In this document: piece by piece, positions 1 to 9,143 of the stretch | Numbering within the stretch: the stretch's first letter is position 1 | Layout of the letters: each line of letters opens with the position of its first letter | Made by a program: the position numbers and the translations under genes | From: Flavobacteriaceae bacterium | Lineage (GTDB): Bacteria; Bacteroidota; Bacteroidia; Flavobacteriales; Flavobacteriaceae | Assembly (NCBI GenBank): GCA_016764435.1 | Contig: JAESRX010000007.1 | Location: 1 to 64,000, forward strand | DNA length: 64,000 nucleotides | Direction of reading: 5' to 3' | The notes under the pieces: generated by a model | What the model was told of the DNA's origin: nothing | Databases searched by the model: none | The model's input: the letters and a program-made list of their open reading frames with translations, nothing else

Positions 1-39
1 TCAAAACATGAAGGAGAGGAGACTCTCTTTCTGTTTTGA
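1..39. other. Hairpin at the window edge, possible terminator
   Basis: An imperfect inverted repeat has outer arms TCAAAACA and TGTTTTGA and an inner GAGAG/CTCTC pairing. It is followed by a short A-rich stretch rather than a clear T-run. It may be the terminator of a gene outside the window, but the flank is cut off. I see no gene in the rest of positions 40-201. Confidence 0.3.
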
Positions 40-201
40 AAAATAAACCTTAGCAACACACAAATCTGAAAAGTTGCATTTACTACTTGAATTTAAGAAT
101 TGAAGTTCCACACCTTATTGATTTACGTGTTTTGAGATCAAAGCTAAATGCATGGTTTTGAAGAAGCGGCTATTTATTTTACTAAATGTTTCTTTGCTAG
201 A

Positions 202-2205
202 CTACGAAGCTAAACTTTTTATTTTGTCCTTCAGTGCTTTAATTTGATCTCTAAATTTTGCTGCATTTATAAAATCCAATTCCTTGGCAGCCAACTCCAT
301 GTTTTTTCTAGTGGTTTTAATACTTTTTTCCAACTCACTTTTTGAGGCATAGTTCATGGCTTCTTCTGCTGCAATCATGTCGGAATTGTCATAGGCGTAG
401 GAAGCATCGTTTTTACTATTTAGAATGTTTTCTATGTCCTTTTTAATTTGAGTAGGGGTGATGTTGTGTTTGGTATTATAGGCAATTTGTTTTTCTCTAC
501 GTCGGTCGGTTTCGTCCATGGTTAATTGCATGCTTTTGGTGATTTTATCGGCATACAAAATAGCGCGTCCTTCTACATTTCTTGCGGCCCTACCTATGGT
601 TTGGGTTAGCGAACGGTGAGAGCGTAAAAAACCTTCTTTATCGGCATCCAAAATAGCAACCAAGGATACTTCTGGTAAATCCAGTCCTTCTCTCAATAAG
701 TTAACTCCAATCAATACATCAAACAATCCTTTACGGAGATCTTGCATAATTTCTACACGTTCCAAGGTGTCTACATCCGAGTGAATATAACGACAACGTA
801 TTTGAATTCTACTCAAGTATTTTGCCAATTCTTCCGCCATACGCTTGGTTAAGGTAGTGACCAAGGTTCGTTGATCTTTTTCTACACGAATCTGAATTTC
901 CTCGATTAAATCATCAATCTGATTTAAGCTTGGGCGTACGTCTATAATTGGATCAAGTAGTCCTGTAGGCCTAATAACTTGCTCAACAACCAGTCCCTCT
1001 GTTTTTTCCAATTCGTAATCTGCAGGCGTAGCACTTACGAAGATCACTTGGTTTTGAATCATTTCGAATTCTTCAAATTTCAAGGGTCTGTTATCCATCG
1101 CCGCAGGCAATCGAAAACCGTATTCTACTAAGTTTACTTTCCGAGCTCTGTCTCCTCCGTACATGGCATGTACTTGTGGTACGGTTACGTGACTCTCGTC
1201 AATAACCATTAAATAATCGTCTGGGAAATAATCGAGTAAGCAGAAAGGGCGTGTTCCCGGGCTACGTCCATCGAGATAGCGAGAATAATTTTCAATACCG
1301 CTACAATAGCCCAATTCTCGGATCATTTCCAAGTCAAATTCTGTGCGTTCTTTTAAGCGTTTTGCTTCCAGTGGTTTTCCTATTTCACGAAAGTAATCTA
1401 CTTGTTTCATCATGTCTTCTTGGATGGCATGGATGGCGTTTTGCAACACATCTGGTGAGGTTACAAAAAGATTAGCAGGGTATATGGTGATTTGGTCAAA
1501 TGTTTCAAGAACAGTATTGTTTTGTAAATCAAAACTTTCTAATTCTTCTATTTCATCGCCAAAAAAGTGGATGCGGTAGGCGTGTTCTCCATAGGATGGA
1601 TATACGGTAATAATATCTCCTTTTACTTTAAAAGTCCCACTTCTAATCTCTTCTTCTGTTCTGGAATAAAGACTTCCTACTAATAAATGCAATAATTTAG
1701 TTCGTGAAATTTGTTGGTCTATCTTAATATTAATTACATTTTTCTTGAATTCTACGGGATTTCCAATTCCGTAAATACAAGAAACAGAAGAGATAATTAT
1801 TACATCTCTACGTCCTGATAATAGCGCAGAGGAGGCACTAATTCGTAATTTTTCAATTTCTTCATTTATGGATAAATCCTTTTCTATAAAAGTTCCGGTA
1901 ACGGGTAAATAGGCTTCGGGTTGGTAATAATCGTAATAAGAAACAAAATACTCTACAGAGTTCTTAGGGAAAAAGGTTTTAAATTCTTGGTATAATTGGG
2001 CAGCCAACGTTTTATTATGTGCTAAAACTAAGGTGGGTTTTTGTACCTGAACTATCACATTGGCTACGGTAAATGTTTTACCTGAACCTGTAACTCCTAG
2101 TAAGTTTTGGTATTTGTCACCATTATTGACTCCTTCTACCAGTTGTTTTATGGCTTCTGGTTGGTCACCTGTAGGGTTGAATTTTGAAACTAATTTAAAT
2201 TGCAT
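202..2205 (-). CDS. uvrB: UvrABC excinuclease subunit B
   Basis: UvrB is the damage-verifying helicase-like subunit of nucleotide excision repair; it is loaded by UvrA and recruits UvrC. The 667-residue length is normal. Visible motifs are Walker A GVTGSGKT at residues 37-44, the beta-hairpin region with YYDYYQPEAYLP near 92-103 that inserts into DNA, the helicase motif DESHV, the SF2 motif QTIGRAARN, and a C-terminal UVR domain in roughly the last 40 residues that contacts UvrC. A minus-strand TATTTTTG box ends only 4 bases before the ATG, so the transcript may have almost no leader. It stands alone, read towards the left edge. Confidence 0.98.
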   Translation of the reverse strand: MQFKLVSKFNPTGDQPEAIKQLVEGVNNGDKYQNLLGVTGSGKTFTVANVIVQVQKPTLVLAHNKTLAAQLYQEFKTFFPKNSVEYFVSYYDYYQPEAYLPVTGTFIEKDLSINEEIEKLRISASSALLSGRRDVIIISSVSCIYGIGNPVEFKKNVINIKIDQQISRTKLLHLLVGSLYSRTEEEIRSGTFKVKGDIITVYPSYGEHAYRIHFFGDEIEELESFDLQNNTVLETFDQITIYPANLFVTSPDVLQNAIHAIQEDMMKQVDYFREIGKPLEAKRLKERTEFDLEMIRELGYCSGIENYSRYLDGRSPGTRPFCLLDYFPDDYLMVIDESHVTVPQVHAMYGGDRARKVNLVEYGFRLPAAMDNRPLKFEEFEMIQNQVIFVSATPADYELEKTEGLVVEQVIRPTGLLDPIIDVRPSLNQIDDLIEEIQIRVEKDQRTLVTTLTKRMAEELAKYLSRIQIRCRYIHSDVDTLERVEIMQDLRKGLFDVLIGVNLLREGLDLPEVSLVAILDADKEGFLRSHRSLTQTIGRAARNVEGRAILYADKITKSMQLTMDETDRRREKQIAYNTKHNITPTQIKKDIENILNSKNDASYAYDNSDMIAAEEAMNYASKSELEKSIKTTRKNMELAAKELDFINAAKFRDQIKALKDKIKSLAS

Positions 2206-2209
2206 GATA

Positions 2210-2217
2210 CAAAAATA
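2210..2217 (-). promoter_or_regulatory. Bacteroidota -7 box of uvrB
   Basis: On the minus strand this reads TATTTTTG, a full match to TAnnTTTG. It ends 4 bases upstream of the uvrB ATG. No good TTG -33 element is visible at 17-23 bases upstream. If used, the transcript would start at or next to the start codon. Confidence 0.5.
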
Positions 2218-2398
2218 AGCTATTTTTTAGCGTTTGGCTATTTGGTGGCTGTCATTAATACCCTTTTTTTAAGAGAGGTATCTTCTGTGCTGATAGGAGA
2301 GGTATAAAATCAGAGATGTATGCCAAAACAAGATATTTCATAGATGAAAATTGTATTGACAAACAGAAAATAAAAAAAACAGTAGTATGCGAGTATGT

Positions 2399-5242
2399 TT
2401 AGCCTCGAATCAAACTAAAATGCCCCTTTTTAATGATACTTACACCGTTTAAGTCTATAAGTTTAACGATAAACCAGTAATCATCGGATTTTAAAAATGT
2501 ACCGTTGTAACTTCCATCCCAAGTATCACCTTGTAAATTAATAACTTTGATTAACTTCCCATAGCGATCGAATATTTGTACGGTGGTACTTCTGTATTTT
2601 GTATGGTCCAGACCTATAAGCTTCCATTCGTCATTTACGCCATCATTGTTTGGCGTGAAAAACTTAGGGTAGGCAAGAATTGCAAATTTCTTACTACTTA
2701 GGCCACAGCCATTTTTATCTCGTATATATAAAGTGTGAAAACCAGGAGTAATGTAATTAAATTTAGTATCGTCTTGAAAGGCATCAATAAAAGAAGTGTC
2801 ATCTAAGCTATATTCGTAGTCACCAAGTCCTAAAAAACTAGGGTCGATGATCTCTAGTGTATTGTTAGGACTATCGTCCACAATGCTTAAATTACTGTCT
2901 TCAATCAGGGCGGGATTAGAAACGTTTACTGAGATACTACTGTAGCCAATACAATAGGTATCATCCATGTTAGTTAAAGGGTCATTAATGTTATAATTTT
3001 TAGCTTCTACAAAATAAAAACCTTTTGCTGTCGCCTGGTAGTTACTTTTATTAGCGCCAGGGATTAGCACATCATCTTTGTACCATTGAAATTCATCGAT
3101 AGGTTTCCCAAATTGTACTTTTAATAACGTGTTATTGTTTTGAGAAGAGTCCACCGGGTTGTTTAGGCAAAGCATTCTTTCTTTTTGAAGAAAATTAATA
3201 CTAGGTAAGTAGTTGAGTATGGTCTCAAAGCTCCCTACAGCCATGCATGCTTTCGTCGTTTTATTTGTGACGCGGACATAGTATGTGTGAGTGGTAATCT
3301 CTTTATTTCCATCTATAGGATTTGCCATGGATTGTGCATCTGAAAGAGATGAGAAAATTTTCACCTCTACAGCAATTGGTACGAATAAAGCGGTTATTTC
3401 ATTTAATTTAGTGTCAAAATTGAAGGTGCCTAGACCGGATCCTTTACTTTCTGTTAATACGGTGTCGGCCTCATTTAAGTCGTTTTCACAAAAGTAAACC
3501 GAGTCATAATTTTCGAGTGATGTAGGCGAAATAATTAGTTGAAGACTGTTTTGGCTTTCACAGCCCGTGGTATTGTCAACAATTTTAGTGATTAATAGTT
3601 GTGAAAACCCAGTAGTATTGGTGTATGTTGTTTTATTTGACAAAAAGGAATCAGTGTCATAATCTGTTTGACTTTCGTAGAAATACACGGTTAAATTGCT
3701 GTCACTATTTGTGATTTCATTCTCTTTAAGTGATAAATTAAAAACAGTTTTTCCGTCTAAGGGATTGTTATCAAAGTCACATTGCTCATAACTAGTATTT
3801 ATAGCCACTGGAGAAGGGTGAATGTTTAGGGTCACATTTCCTTTATAGGTTTTCTTAAAGCCACATTTATCAATGGTTTCTACGACTAGTTCATAGAGGC
3901 CTGTATCCGAGAGGGATATGTTTTGTATGCTTAGTGTTTGACCTGTACTGTAAAGTTGTCCTTTAAAAGACCAAGTATAAGTAGGGTTTCCTGCAATGAT
4001 TTCTGAGCTAATATTTAAGTCCTCTCCAAGGCAAATTGTTTTTGTAGTATTATTTAAATTGACGGAATTATCCAGTGGGTCTGTAATTTTTATAGGTAAT
4101 AGCAAGGAAGCTATGAAAGGAGGTAGTCCTTGCATGGCGTAATTGGGATATAAATCCAATCCATTTATTTCGTAATTACATGCGCTCCCTTTTTCTTCGG
4201 GATTGTGGATTATGTTTAGATATCTTGCTCCATCGGTATAACTTTGAGGGACGGTTACATATATTTTTCCGTTTGGGGCTAATTGTAAAGCACCTCTGTA
4301 TCCGGTTTGTTTGTGTATTAGTGTTTTAGATGCGGGAACGTCTTGCGCTTTTAAATCAAATTGGAATAATTTGTTTTGATAACTTGTTTTTGTAGACGTG
4401 TATAAAAAGGTAGAATTCGGCGAGAATTCTAGGCCATAAGGTTCTCCATCTTGGGTGGTATTTGTGATTAAAGTAAGGGCATCGTCCTGTACAATACCTG
4501 TGGTATTGTCAAAATTATATAGGTGTAGTTTTCCGTTTTTTGTTCCCCCATAATAGGCGTAGGTAGCTGCTGCGATTTTTGATCCGTCTGGTGAAACTTT
4601 TAGGTAGCCCCTTCTACTGGTATTTGTAGAATTATAATTAACTCTTGAAATAACGGGTGTACTAGCGACCCCTGTAGGATCTACCTTATAAGCGTAAAAA
4701 GTGTCATAAACTAAAGAGATGACCCAAAATGTATTACAGTCTTCCCCTTGGACAGAGGTTACTTTTTCACTCCAGTCAGGATTGTAGGCTCCTCCCAAAT
4801 CTATAGGGCCATTTATAACAGAACCCTTTCCGTTATTTGTACTCATGTCTATGGTATAATAATAGAATCCAAATTCTCCTACATTATTTATTATGGCGCC
4901 CACCGTAAATAAGTAATAGAGGTTAGCATTATTTGGCTTAGGGACAATAATCGCCGACTGTGTACTGCTTGGATGGCCTTTTAAATTAGTTCCATTTGGC
5001 ATAATAGCATTGTTTTTATCCCAAATAGTGGAACCATCGGAATAAAACAGCAAGTTTCCACTACTGTCTGAAAATGAAGAACAACCTTCAAAAGTATTTA
5101 ATTTTCCTGTGCCTGTAGTTGGAGGAGTGGTATTGAAATCAACGCTTGCATTTTGACCAAAAAACCAATGATTGGCTTCCCCTTGGGCAAAAGTAATAGT
5201 ACAAGTCGTTATTAGTAATATAAGGATAGCAATTTTCTTCAT
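2399..5242 (-). CDS. T9SS-exported protein with gliding-motility-type C-terminal domain
   Basis: This 947-residue secreted protein begins with a Sec signal peptide (MKKIAILILLITTCTITFAQ). The first 400 residues look like a beta-propeller of the kind that opens with WFFGQNA and contains repeated SPDGSKIA / SPNSTFLY / APNGKIYV strands. Ig/PKD-like domains follow, at roughly 400-480 and 720-790. The last 85 residues are a type B C-terminal sorting domain: FFTPNNDGVNDEW, then IFDRYGKLI, then TWDGSYNG and a final KKGHFSLIRG. That domain directs type IX secretion to the surface or medium. The ligand is unknown. It appears monocistronic; no SprF/PorP partner is adjacent. Confidence 0.9.
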   Translation of the reverse strand: MKKIAILILLITTCTITFAQGEANHWFFGQNASVDFNTTPPTTGTGKLNTFEGCSSFSDSSGNLLFYSDGSTIWDKNNAIMPNGTNLKGHPSSTQSAIIVPKPNNANLYYLFTVGAIINNVGEFGFYYYTIDMSTNNGKGSVINGPIDLGGAYNPDWSEKVTSVQGEDCNTFWVISLVYDTFYAYKVDPTGVASTPVISRVNYNSTNTSRRGYLKVSPDGSKIAAATYAYYGGTKNGKLHLYNFDNTTGIVQDDALTLITNTTQDGEPYGLEFSPNSTFLYTSTKTSYQNKLFQFDLKAQDVPASKTLIHKQTGYRGALQLAPNGKIYVTVPQSYTDGARYLNIIHNPEEKGSACNYEINGLDLYPNYAMQGLPPFIASLLLPIKITDPLDNSVNLNNTTKTICLGEDLNISSEIIAGNPTYTWSFKGQLYSTGQTLSIQNISLSDTGLYELVVETIDKCGFKKTYKGNVTLNIHPSPVAINTSYEQCDFDNNPLDGKTVFNLSLKENEITNSDSNLTVYFYESQTDYDTDSFLSNKTTYTNTTGFSQLLITKIVDNTTGCESQNSLQLIISPTSLENYDSVYFCENDLNEADTVLTESKGSGLGTFNFDTKLNEITALFVPIAVEVKIFSSLSDAQSMANPIDGNKEITTHTYYVRVTNKTTKACMAVGSFETILNYLPSINFLQKERMLCLNNPVDSSQNNNTLLKVQFGKPIDEFQWYKDDVLIPGANKSNYQATAKGFYFVEAKNYNINDPLTNMDDTYCIGYSSISVNVSNPALIEDSNLSIVDDSPNNTLEIIDPSFLGLGDYEYSLDDTSFIDAFQDDTKFNYITPGFHTLYIRDKNGCGLSSKKFAILAYPKFFTPNNDGVNDEWKLIGLDHTKYRSTTVQIFDRYGKLIKVINLQGDTWDGSYNGTFLKSDDYWFIVKLIDLNGVSIIKKGHFSLIRG

Positions 5243-5371
5243 GTGTCATTTTTTTTGAACGTGGCCACTTTAGTATATATACTACAAGTGAATCGGTGAT
5301 TATTTAACAGTCTTTCTGAGTATAAAACAGCAGCGGTTCTGTTAAAAAAAAATCATCATCAAATATAAAGA

Positions 5372-5399
5372 AAATACCCTCAATAAGTTAAGGGTATTT
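5372..5399 (-). terminator. Terminator of the ABC-2 exporter operon
   Basis: Arms AAATACCCT and AGGGTATTT surround a 10-base loop. On the minus strand the right side runs into a T-rich tail. It sits just downstream of the permease gene. Confidence 0.6.
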
Positions 5400-5439
5400 G
5401 AACTTTTTTTAATAATAACGATATTCTTAGGGAACCATT

Positions 5440-6270
5440 TTATAAATCTCTCTTTTTTACAAGAATATAGGAGAGGTATATAAAAACACCTGTCCAAACC
5501 ATGACGATAACGAGGTCTAACGGTTGTGCGGAAATTTTACCGCCCCAGTTTTCTCCGACTTGTTTACCTATTGACTTAACGGCATCTAGGCGTGTTCCTG
5601 GTTCTTTAATTAAGTTACTCATGGCTTCTAAGGGTAAGAAACGCATGATGTCATCCATATAGTCGCTCATTTTCCAGAAAAGGAGTCCTCTGATCAAGGC
5701 ATTTTCTATAAATAACCAAATTAACAAGCCTCCGACAGCAAAAGCAGAGCGTTTGATCAAGATGCCTAAAAATAACCCGAAGGAAAAGAAACCGACAAGC
5801 TTTATGAAAAAGGCGAATAAAAATTCTATGTCATCAAATACAATGCTCAATTCCGTATAATCAGAATACATATAGCCTAGAATTAAGGACACTATGAATA
5901 CAAAAAATGTGGATAGCATAGCTAAAGCGATGACGGTGTAAAATTTAGAAAGAATGAATTCTTTTTTACTCAATCCATCTATTAAATTTTGTTTGAGTGT
6001 TTTATTACTGTATTCATTCGCCATCATAGAAACGATAACAAGTAATAAGAAAAACTTAAAAATAGAAGCGGTGTAAGTGTTAAAATGCCAAATATAGGGG
6101 AAGTTGAATATGCCCATATCTGCTAAATGAAATTGAATGGGTCCAATGTCAAATTTTATCGCAGCAATAAGAGAAATAGATGTTAAGAGTGCAAAATATA
6201 GTATGATTAATACTTTACTAGCCCTGCTGTGTTTTAATTTGTGAATTTCTATATTTAAAAGTCGAAACAT
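5440..6270 (-). CDS. ABC-2 type transporter permease
   Basis: This 276-residue integral membrane protein has about six hydrophobic segments (the first near residues 19-37, then around 65-85, 110-135, 150-170, 175-195 and the last near 252-270). A positively charged, KKRDL-type tail ends the protein. It starts 2 bases after the ATPase stop, so the two genes are one operon and form an ABC-2 exporter. The overall pattern resembles permeases in bacitracin/lantibiotic-resistance-like and gliding-type ABC systems, but the substrate cannot be told from sequence. Confidence 0.85.
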   Translation of the reverse strand: MFRLLNIEIHKLKHSRASKVLIILYFALLTSISLIAAIKFDIGPIQFHLADMGIFNFPYIWHFNTYTASIFKFFLLLVIVSMMANEYSNKTLKQNLIDGLSKKEFILSKFYTVIALAMLSTFFVFIVSLILGYMYSDYTELSIVFDDIEFLFAFFIKLVGFFSFGLFLGILIKRSAFAVGGLLIWLFIENALIRGLLFWKMSDYMDDIMRFLPLEAMSNLIKEPGTRLDAVKSIGKQVGENWGGKISAQPLDLVIVMVWTGVFIYLSYILVKKRDL

Positions 6271-6272
6271 GA

Positions 6273-7172
6273 TTATTTGTTGTTAGTTAGTGTTAGGAAT
6301 TGTTGCTCTAAACTAGGTTTTCTTTTGACTAAATGAGACAAGGTTATACCGTGTTCAAATAAGTGTTTATTCATTTCTGAAGCACTTATTTCTTGTGTTA
6401 ATTTCACCGTAAACAATCCGTTTTCAACGGAGATAGTTCCGATTCCTTCATGGTTCTCTAATATTTTATGAAGCTGTTCATTGGACTGATCCGTCTTGAG
6501 TTCAAACAATCCTTTAGACGCGGTCATTTCGTCCACTCTTCCGGAGTATAATTTAATTCCATTTCGAATAATTACTACATGAGAACATACTTTCTCAACT
6601 TCATCTAGTAGATGTGAGGCTAATAGGATGGTGGTTCCTTTGGAAGCGATGTCCTGTATAATCTTACGAATGGCATGTATTCCTTGAGGATCTAAACCGT
6701 TAGTGGGTTCGTCCAGGATCAAAATTTCTGGATCGTTTAATAACGCTGAAGCGATGGCTAAACGCTGTTTCATTCCTAAAGAGAAGGTATTAAACTTCGA
6801 ATTCCGTCTGTCGTACAAGTCTACTACCTGTAGTTTCTCTTCTATTTTTTCGTAAGAAATGCCTTTTATTTTACAGACCAATTGTAAGTTTTGAATGGCT
6901 GTCATATAAGGATAAAAGTTAGGTCGCTCTATAATAGCTCCTACTTTTTTTAAGGCTTCGTGTGTAGATATAGTTCCGTCAAACCACTGGTAATCACCAG
7001 AAGTTCGGTTGACTACATTTAAAATAATTCCAAGTGTGGTAGATTTTCCACTTCCATTCGGACCTAAAATTCCATAGACATTTCCTTTTTCAATGGTAAA
7101 GGATAAGTTATTTACGGCATGGACCGCTCCGTACTTTTTGTGTAAATTGGTAATTGATAATATTGTTTCCAA
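6273..7172 (-). CDS. ABC transporter ATP-binding protein
   Basis: This is the 299-residue ATPase of the exporter whose permease follows 2 bases downstream. Motifs are Walker A GPNGSGKS at 37-44, a signature variant FSLGMKQRLAIA near 147-158, Walker B ILILDEPTNGLDP near 167-179, and the H-loop LLASHLLDE. The C-terminal 80 residues form the small accessory domain typical of the CcmA/BcrA-type subfamily. The operon is transcribed away from the gene at 7266, with which it shares a divergent intergenic region. Confidence 0.92.
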   Translation of the reverse strand: METILSITNLHKKYGAVHAVNNLSFTIEKGNVYGILGPNGSGKSTTLGIILNVVNRTSGDYQWFDGTISTHEALKKVGAIIERPNFYPYMTAIQNLQLVCKIKGISYEKIEEKLQVVDLYDRRNSKFNTFSLGMKQRLAIASALLNDPEILILDEPTNGLDPQGIHAIRKIIQDIASKGTTILLASHLLDEVEKVCSHVVIIRNGIKLYSGRVDEMTASKGLFELKTDQSNEQLHKILENHEGIGTISVENGLFTVKLTQEISASEMNKHLFEHGITLSHLVKRKPSLEQQFLTLTNNK

Positions 7173-7210
7173 AAGCTGCTTTTTTTAGTGTAAAAATAAG
7201 ACGATAAATA

Positions 7211-7242
7211 TTGATTTTTGTTACAGCAATATAGTAAATTTG
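7211..7242 (+). promoter_or_regulatory. Bacteroidota-type promoter for the gene at 7266
   Basis: TTG at 7211-7213, a 21-base spacer, then TAAATTTG at 7235-7242. The predicted transcript start near 7249 lies upstream of ATG 7260/7266 but downstream of an earlier in-frame TTG at 7218, which argues against that longer start. Confidence 0.65.
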
Positions 7243-7265
7243 AAACATCAATAAAAAAGATGACT

Positions 7266-8327
7266 ATGGCCGATAAATTGATCTCCAAAAAAAAACCTGC
7301 ATACCCTATAAACGCTGAACTCTACGATTATTTATCTGTCTATAACAGGAATATTAAAATTCCAGTTTCTTACGATGATTTATTAAGATTTGTGGGCTCT
7401 ATTGTTGTGTATGATAAAAATGGAGAGGATTCTTTGTGGATTCGTGTCTATTATGCGGAGCATGAGCGTGACGAGATAGATTTGAGTCTAAAGCGTATGT
7501 ATATGATTTTACACGGGGATGGAGGAGAAGATGCGCTTGCTTATTTAACAGTGGATGCTATTGACTATTGTACTTTTGGGAATTCGAAGCCTTTTCGTGT
7601 GAAAGTTCGAAATATATTGAATGATAACCATACCTATTTATACGTAAAAAAAGCAGATGCTTCTCGTATTTATGGATTGGAATTAGAGCATATATTATCT
7701 CCTAATAATATTAACTTTTTAGTCTTTGAAGATACCTTGATAGAAGAGCATGTATTGGGCATTCCTGGTGATATTTTCATGGAGGAAAATCTTAAAAATG
7801 TGACTATACGTGGTAAAAAGAGATTGTCGAAAGAATTTGTAAAATTTAATGAACGTTGTTTAATTCGTTTATTAGGTGATATGAGGGCGTATAATTACGT
7901 GGTAGTGGCTTCCTACGATTTTGACCAAGTGGAGTATAGAATTCGAGGAATGGATTTTGACCAACAATGCTACGAAGGGAAATTAAAAGTGTATTTACCT
8001 CAGTTTTTTACGGATAATATCGACTTTGTAAATATGGTGAGTGAAAGCCTTCAAGAGGAATCCATAGAGCAATATAAAAAAGAAGAACGCGCGGCTACAG
8101 CACGTCGAATTTTGGGGTCACAGGATCGTATAAACCATATTTTGGAATGTATGTCTAACGATACTATTTCGACACCTGAAAAAACTGCTGAGCTTAAAAT
8201 GGGGCTGAACAAGCTAACAGGAGATAAGTACTTTAAAAAATGTAACTCGATGGGTGAAATTTTGAGAGTCGCCTTTGATTTTGTTGTACGGAACTATCAG
8301 GATGTAAATATTTATATCATTAATTAA
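7266..8327 (+). CDS. Uncharacterised soluble protein, 353 residues
   Basis: I do not recognise a named family. The product starts MADKLISKKKPAYP (an in-frame ATG two codons earlier at 7260 is also possible). It has no signal peptide and no membrane segments. It is rich in acidic and aromatic residues, with motifs such as YDKNGEDSLWIRVYY near residue 50 and a C-terminal helical third (about 270-350) with a conserved-looking MGEILRVAFDF. The regular alternation of short hydrophobic strands in the first 250 residues suggests a mostly beta cytoplasmic protein. It has its own promoter and a strong terminator, so it is monocistronic. A clean reading frame and normal codon use support a real gene. 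Confidence 0.8.
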   Translation: MADKLISKKKPAYPINAELYDYLSVYNRNIKIPVSYDDLLRFVGSIVVYDKNGEDSLWIRVYYAEHERDEIDLSLKRMYMILHGDGGEDALAYLTVDAIDYCTFGNSKPFRVKVRNILNDNHTYLYVKKADASRIYGLELEHILSPNNINFLVFEDTLIEEHVLGIPGDIFMEENLKNVTIRGKKRLSKEFVKFNERCLIRLLGDMRAYNYVVVASYDFDQVEYRIRGMDFDQQCYEGKLKVYLPQFFTDNIDFVNMVSESLQEESIEQYKKEERAATARRILGSQDRINHILECMSNDTISTPEKTAELKMGLNKLTGDKYFKKCNSMGEILRVAFDFVVRNYQDVNIYIIN

Positions 8328-8350
8328 GAACGATACATAAATAAAGAAAA

Positions 8351-8390
8351 AAAACCTATTTGTCCATTGGATAAATAGGTTTTTTTTTGG
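8351..8390 (+). terminator. Rho-independent terminator
   Basis: Fifteen-base arms (AAAACCTATTTGTCC at 8351-8365 and GGATAAATAGGTTTT at 8369-8383, one G-U pair) with a 3-base loop, followed by a run of T. It ends the 353-residue protein gene. The rest of 8391-8702 holds no ORF or repeat that I can support. Confidence 0.85.
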
Positions 8391-8702
8391 CGTTTTTTTA
8401 GAGGTCAGAAGAAAACTGTTTGCTTAAAGATGTTCTCAATATAGAAGCTTCCTGAAATTTATGAAACGAAACCTAGAAGAAATTTAGTAGGTTTGGAGAA
8501 CTTGGATGAGACTATTCAATTACGCTTATTTCTAAATAAGTGTTTTGAAATAGTGCTAATTTTCAGGGTCGAGTTTTTTAATATGCTAGAATTCCTTATT
8601 TTAGAGCTATAAGTAATTGTGATTTCTAGAAAACGGTTAAAAAGAAGGAGTTTTGCGTAAGATTTTCAACAAATAATCGTTTCATTATTTAAAGAGTCTA
8701 TT

Positions 8703-9131
8703 ATGAAAAAATATATCATTATATGCATGTGCTTGGTCATAGGAAATCTCTCCGCTCAACAGTGGGAAACCAACGTTACTAAAGCCAAAGAGATTGCTTT
8801 TAAAGAACATAAAAAAACACTCTTAGTTTTTCAGGGATCGGACTGGTGTGCTCCTTGTATTAAACTGGACAGGGAAGTGTGGTCTACCTCGGTATTTAAA
8901 AAGTATGCGGAGGATCATTTTATACTGTTAAAAGCAGATTTTCCAAAGCGAAAAAAAAATAGACTAAGTAAGGAACAACAAGACCATAATAATCAACTCG
9001 CGGAGGAATATAATAAAAAAGGATATTTCCCCTATGTGGTAGTTTTAGATGAAAACGGAAAGTTACTAGGAACCACCAGTTATAAGAAAATGACTGCGAG
9101 GGCTTATATTCAATTACTGGAAAGCTTTTAA
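8703..9131 (+). CDS. Secreted thioredoxin-fold protein
   Basis: A 142-residue protein with a signal peptide (MKKYIIICMCLVIGNLSAQ) and a thioredoxin_7-type domain. The redox motif is WCAPC, with Cys49 and Cys52. A YFPYVVVLDENGKLL segment near residues 100-114 supplies the cis-proline strand. It should act as a periplasmic disulfide reductase or isomerase. It is the first gene of a four-gene operon with apbE (12 bases downstream), DUF4266 and DUF3570, which suggests a role in keeping cysteines of an exported partner reduced. The cysteine-rich tail of the DUF4266 protein is the obvious candidate, but that is inference. Confidence 0.9.
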   Translation: MKKYIIICMCLVIGNLSAQQWETNVTKAKEIAFKEHKKTLLVFQGSDWCAPCIKLDREVWSTSVFKKYAEDHFILLKADFPKRKKNRLSKEQQDHNNQLAEEYNKKGYFPYVVVLDENGKLLGTTSYKKMTARAYIQLLESF

Positions 9132-9143
9132 AAAACAGGGCTC

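Noticed and set aside
1251-1475. 74-residue plus-strand frame inside uvrB
   Set aside because: Antisense to conserved uvrB sequence, without its own signals.
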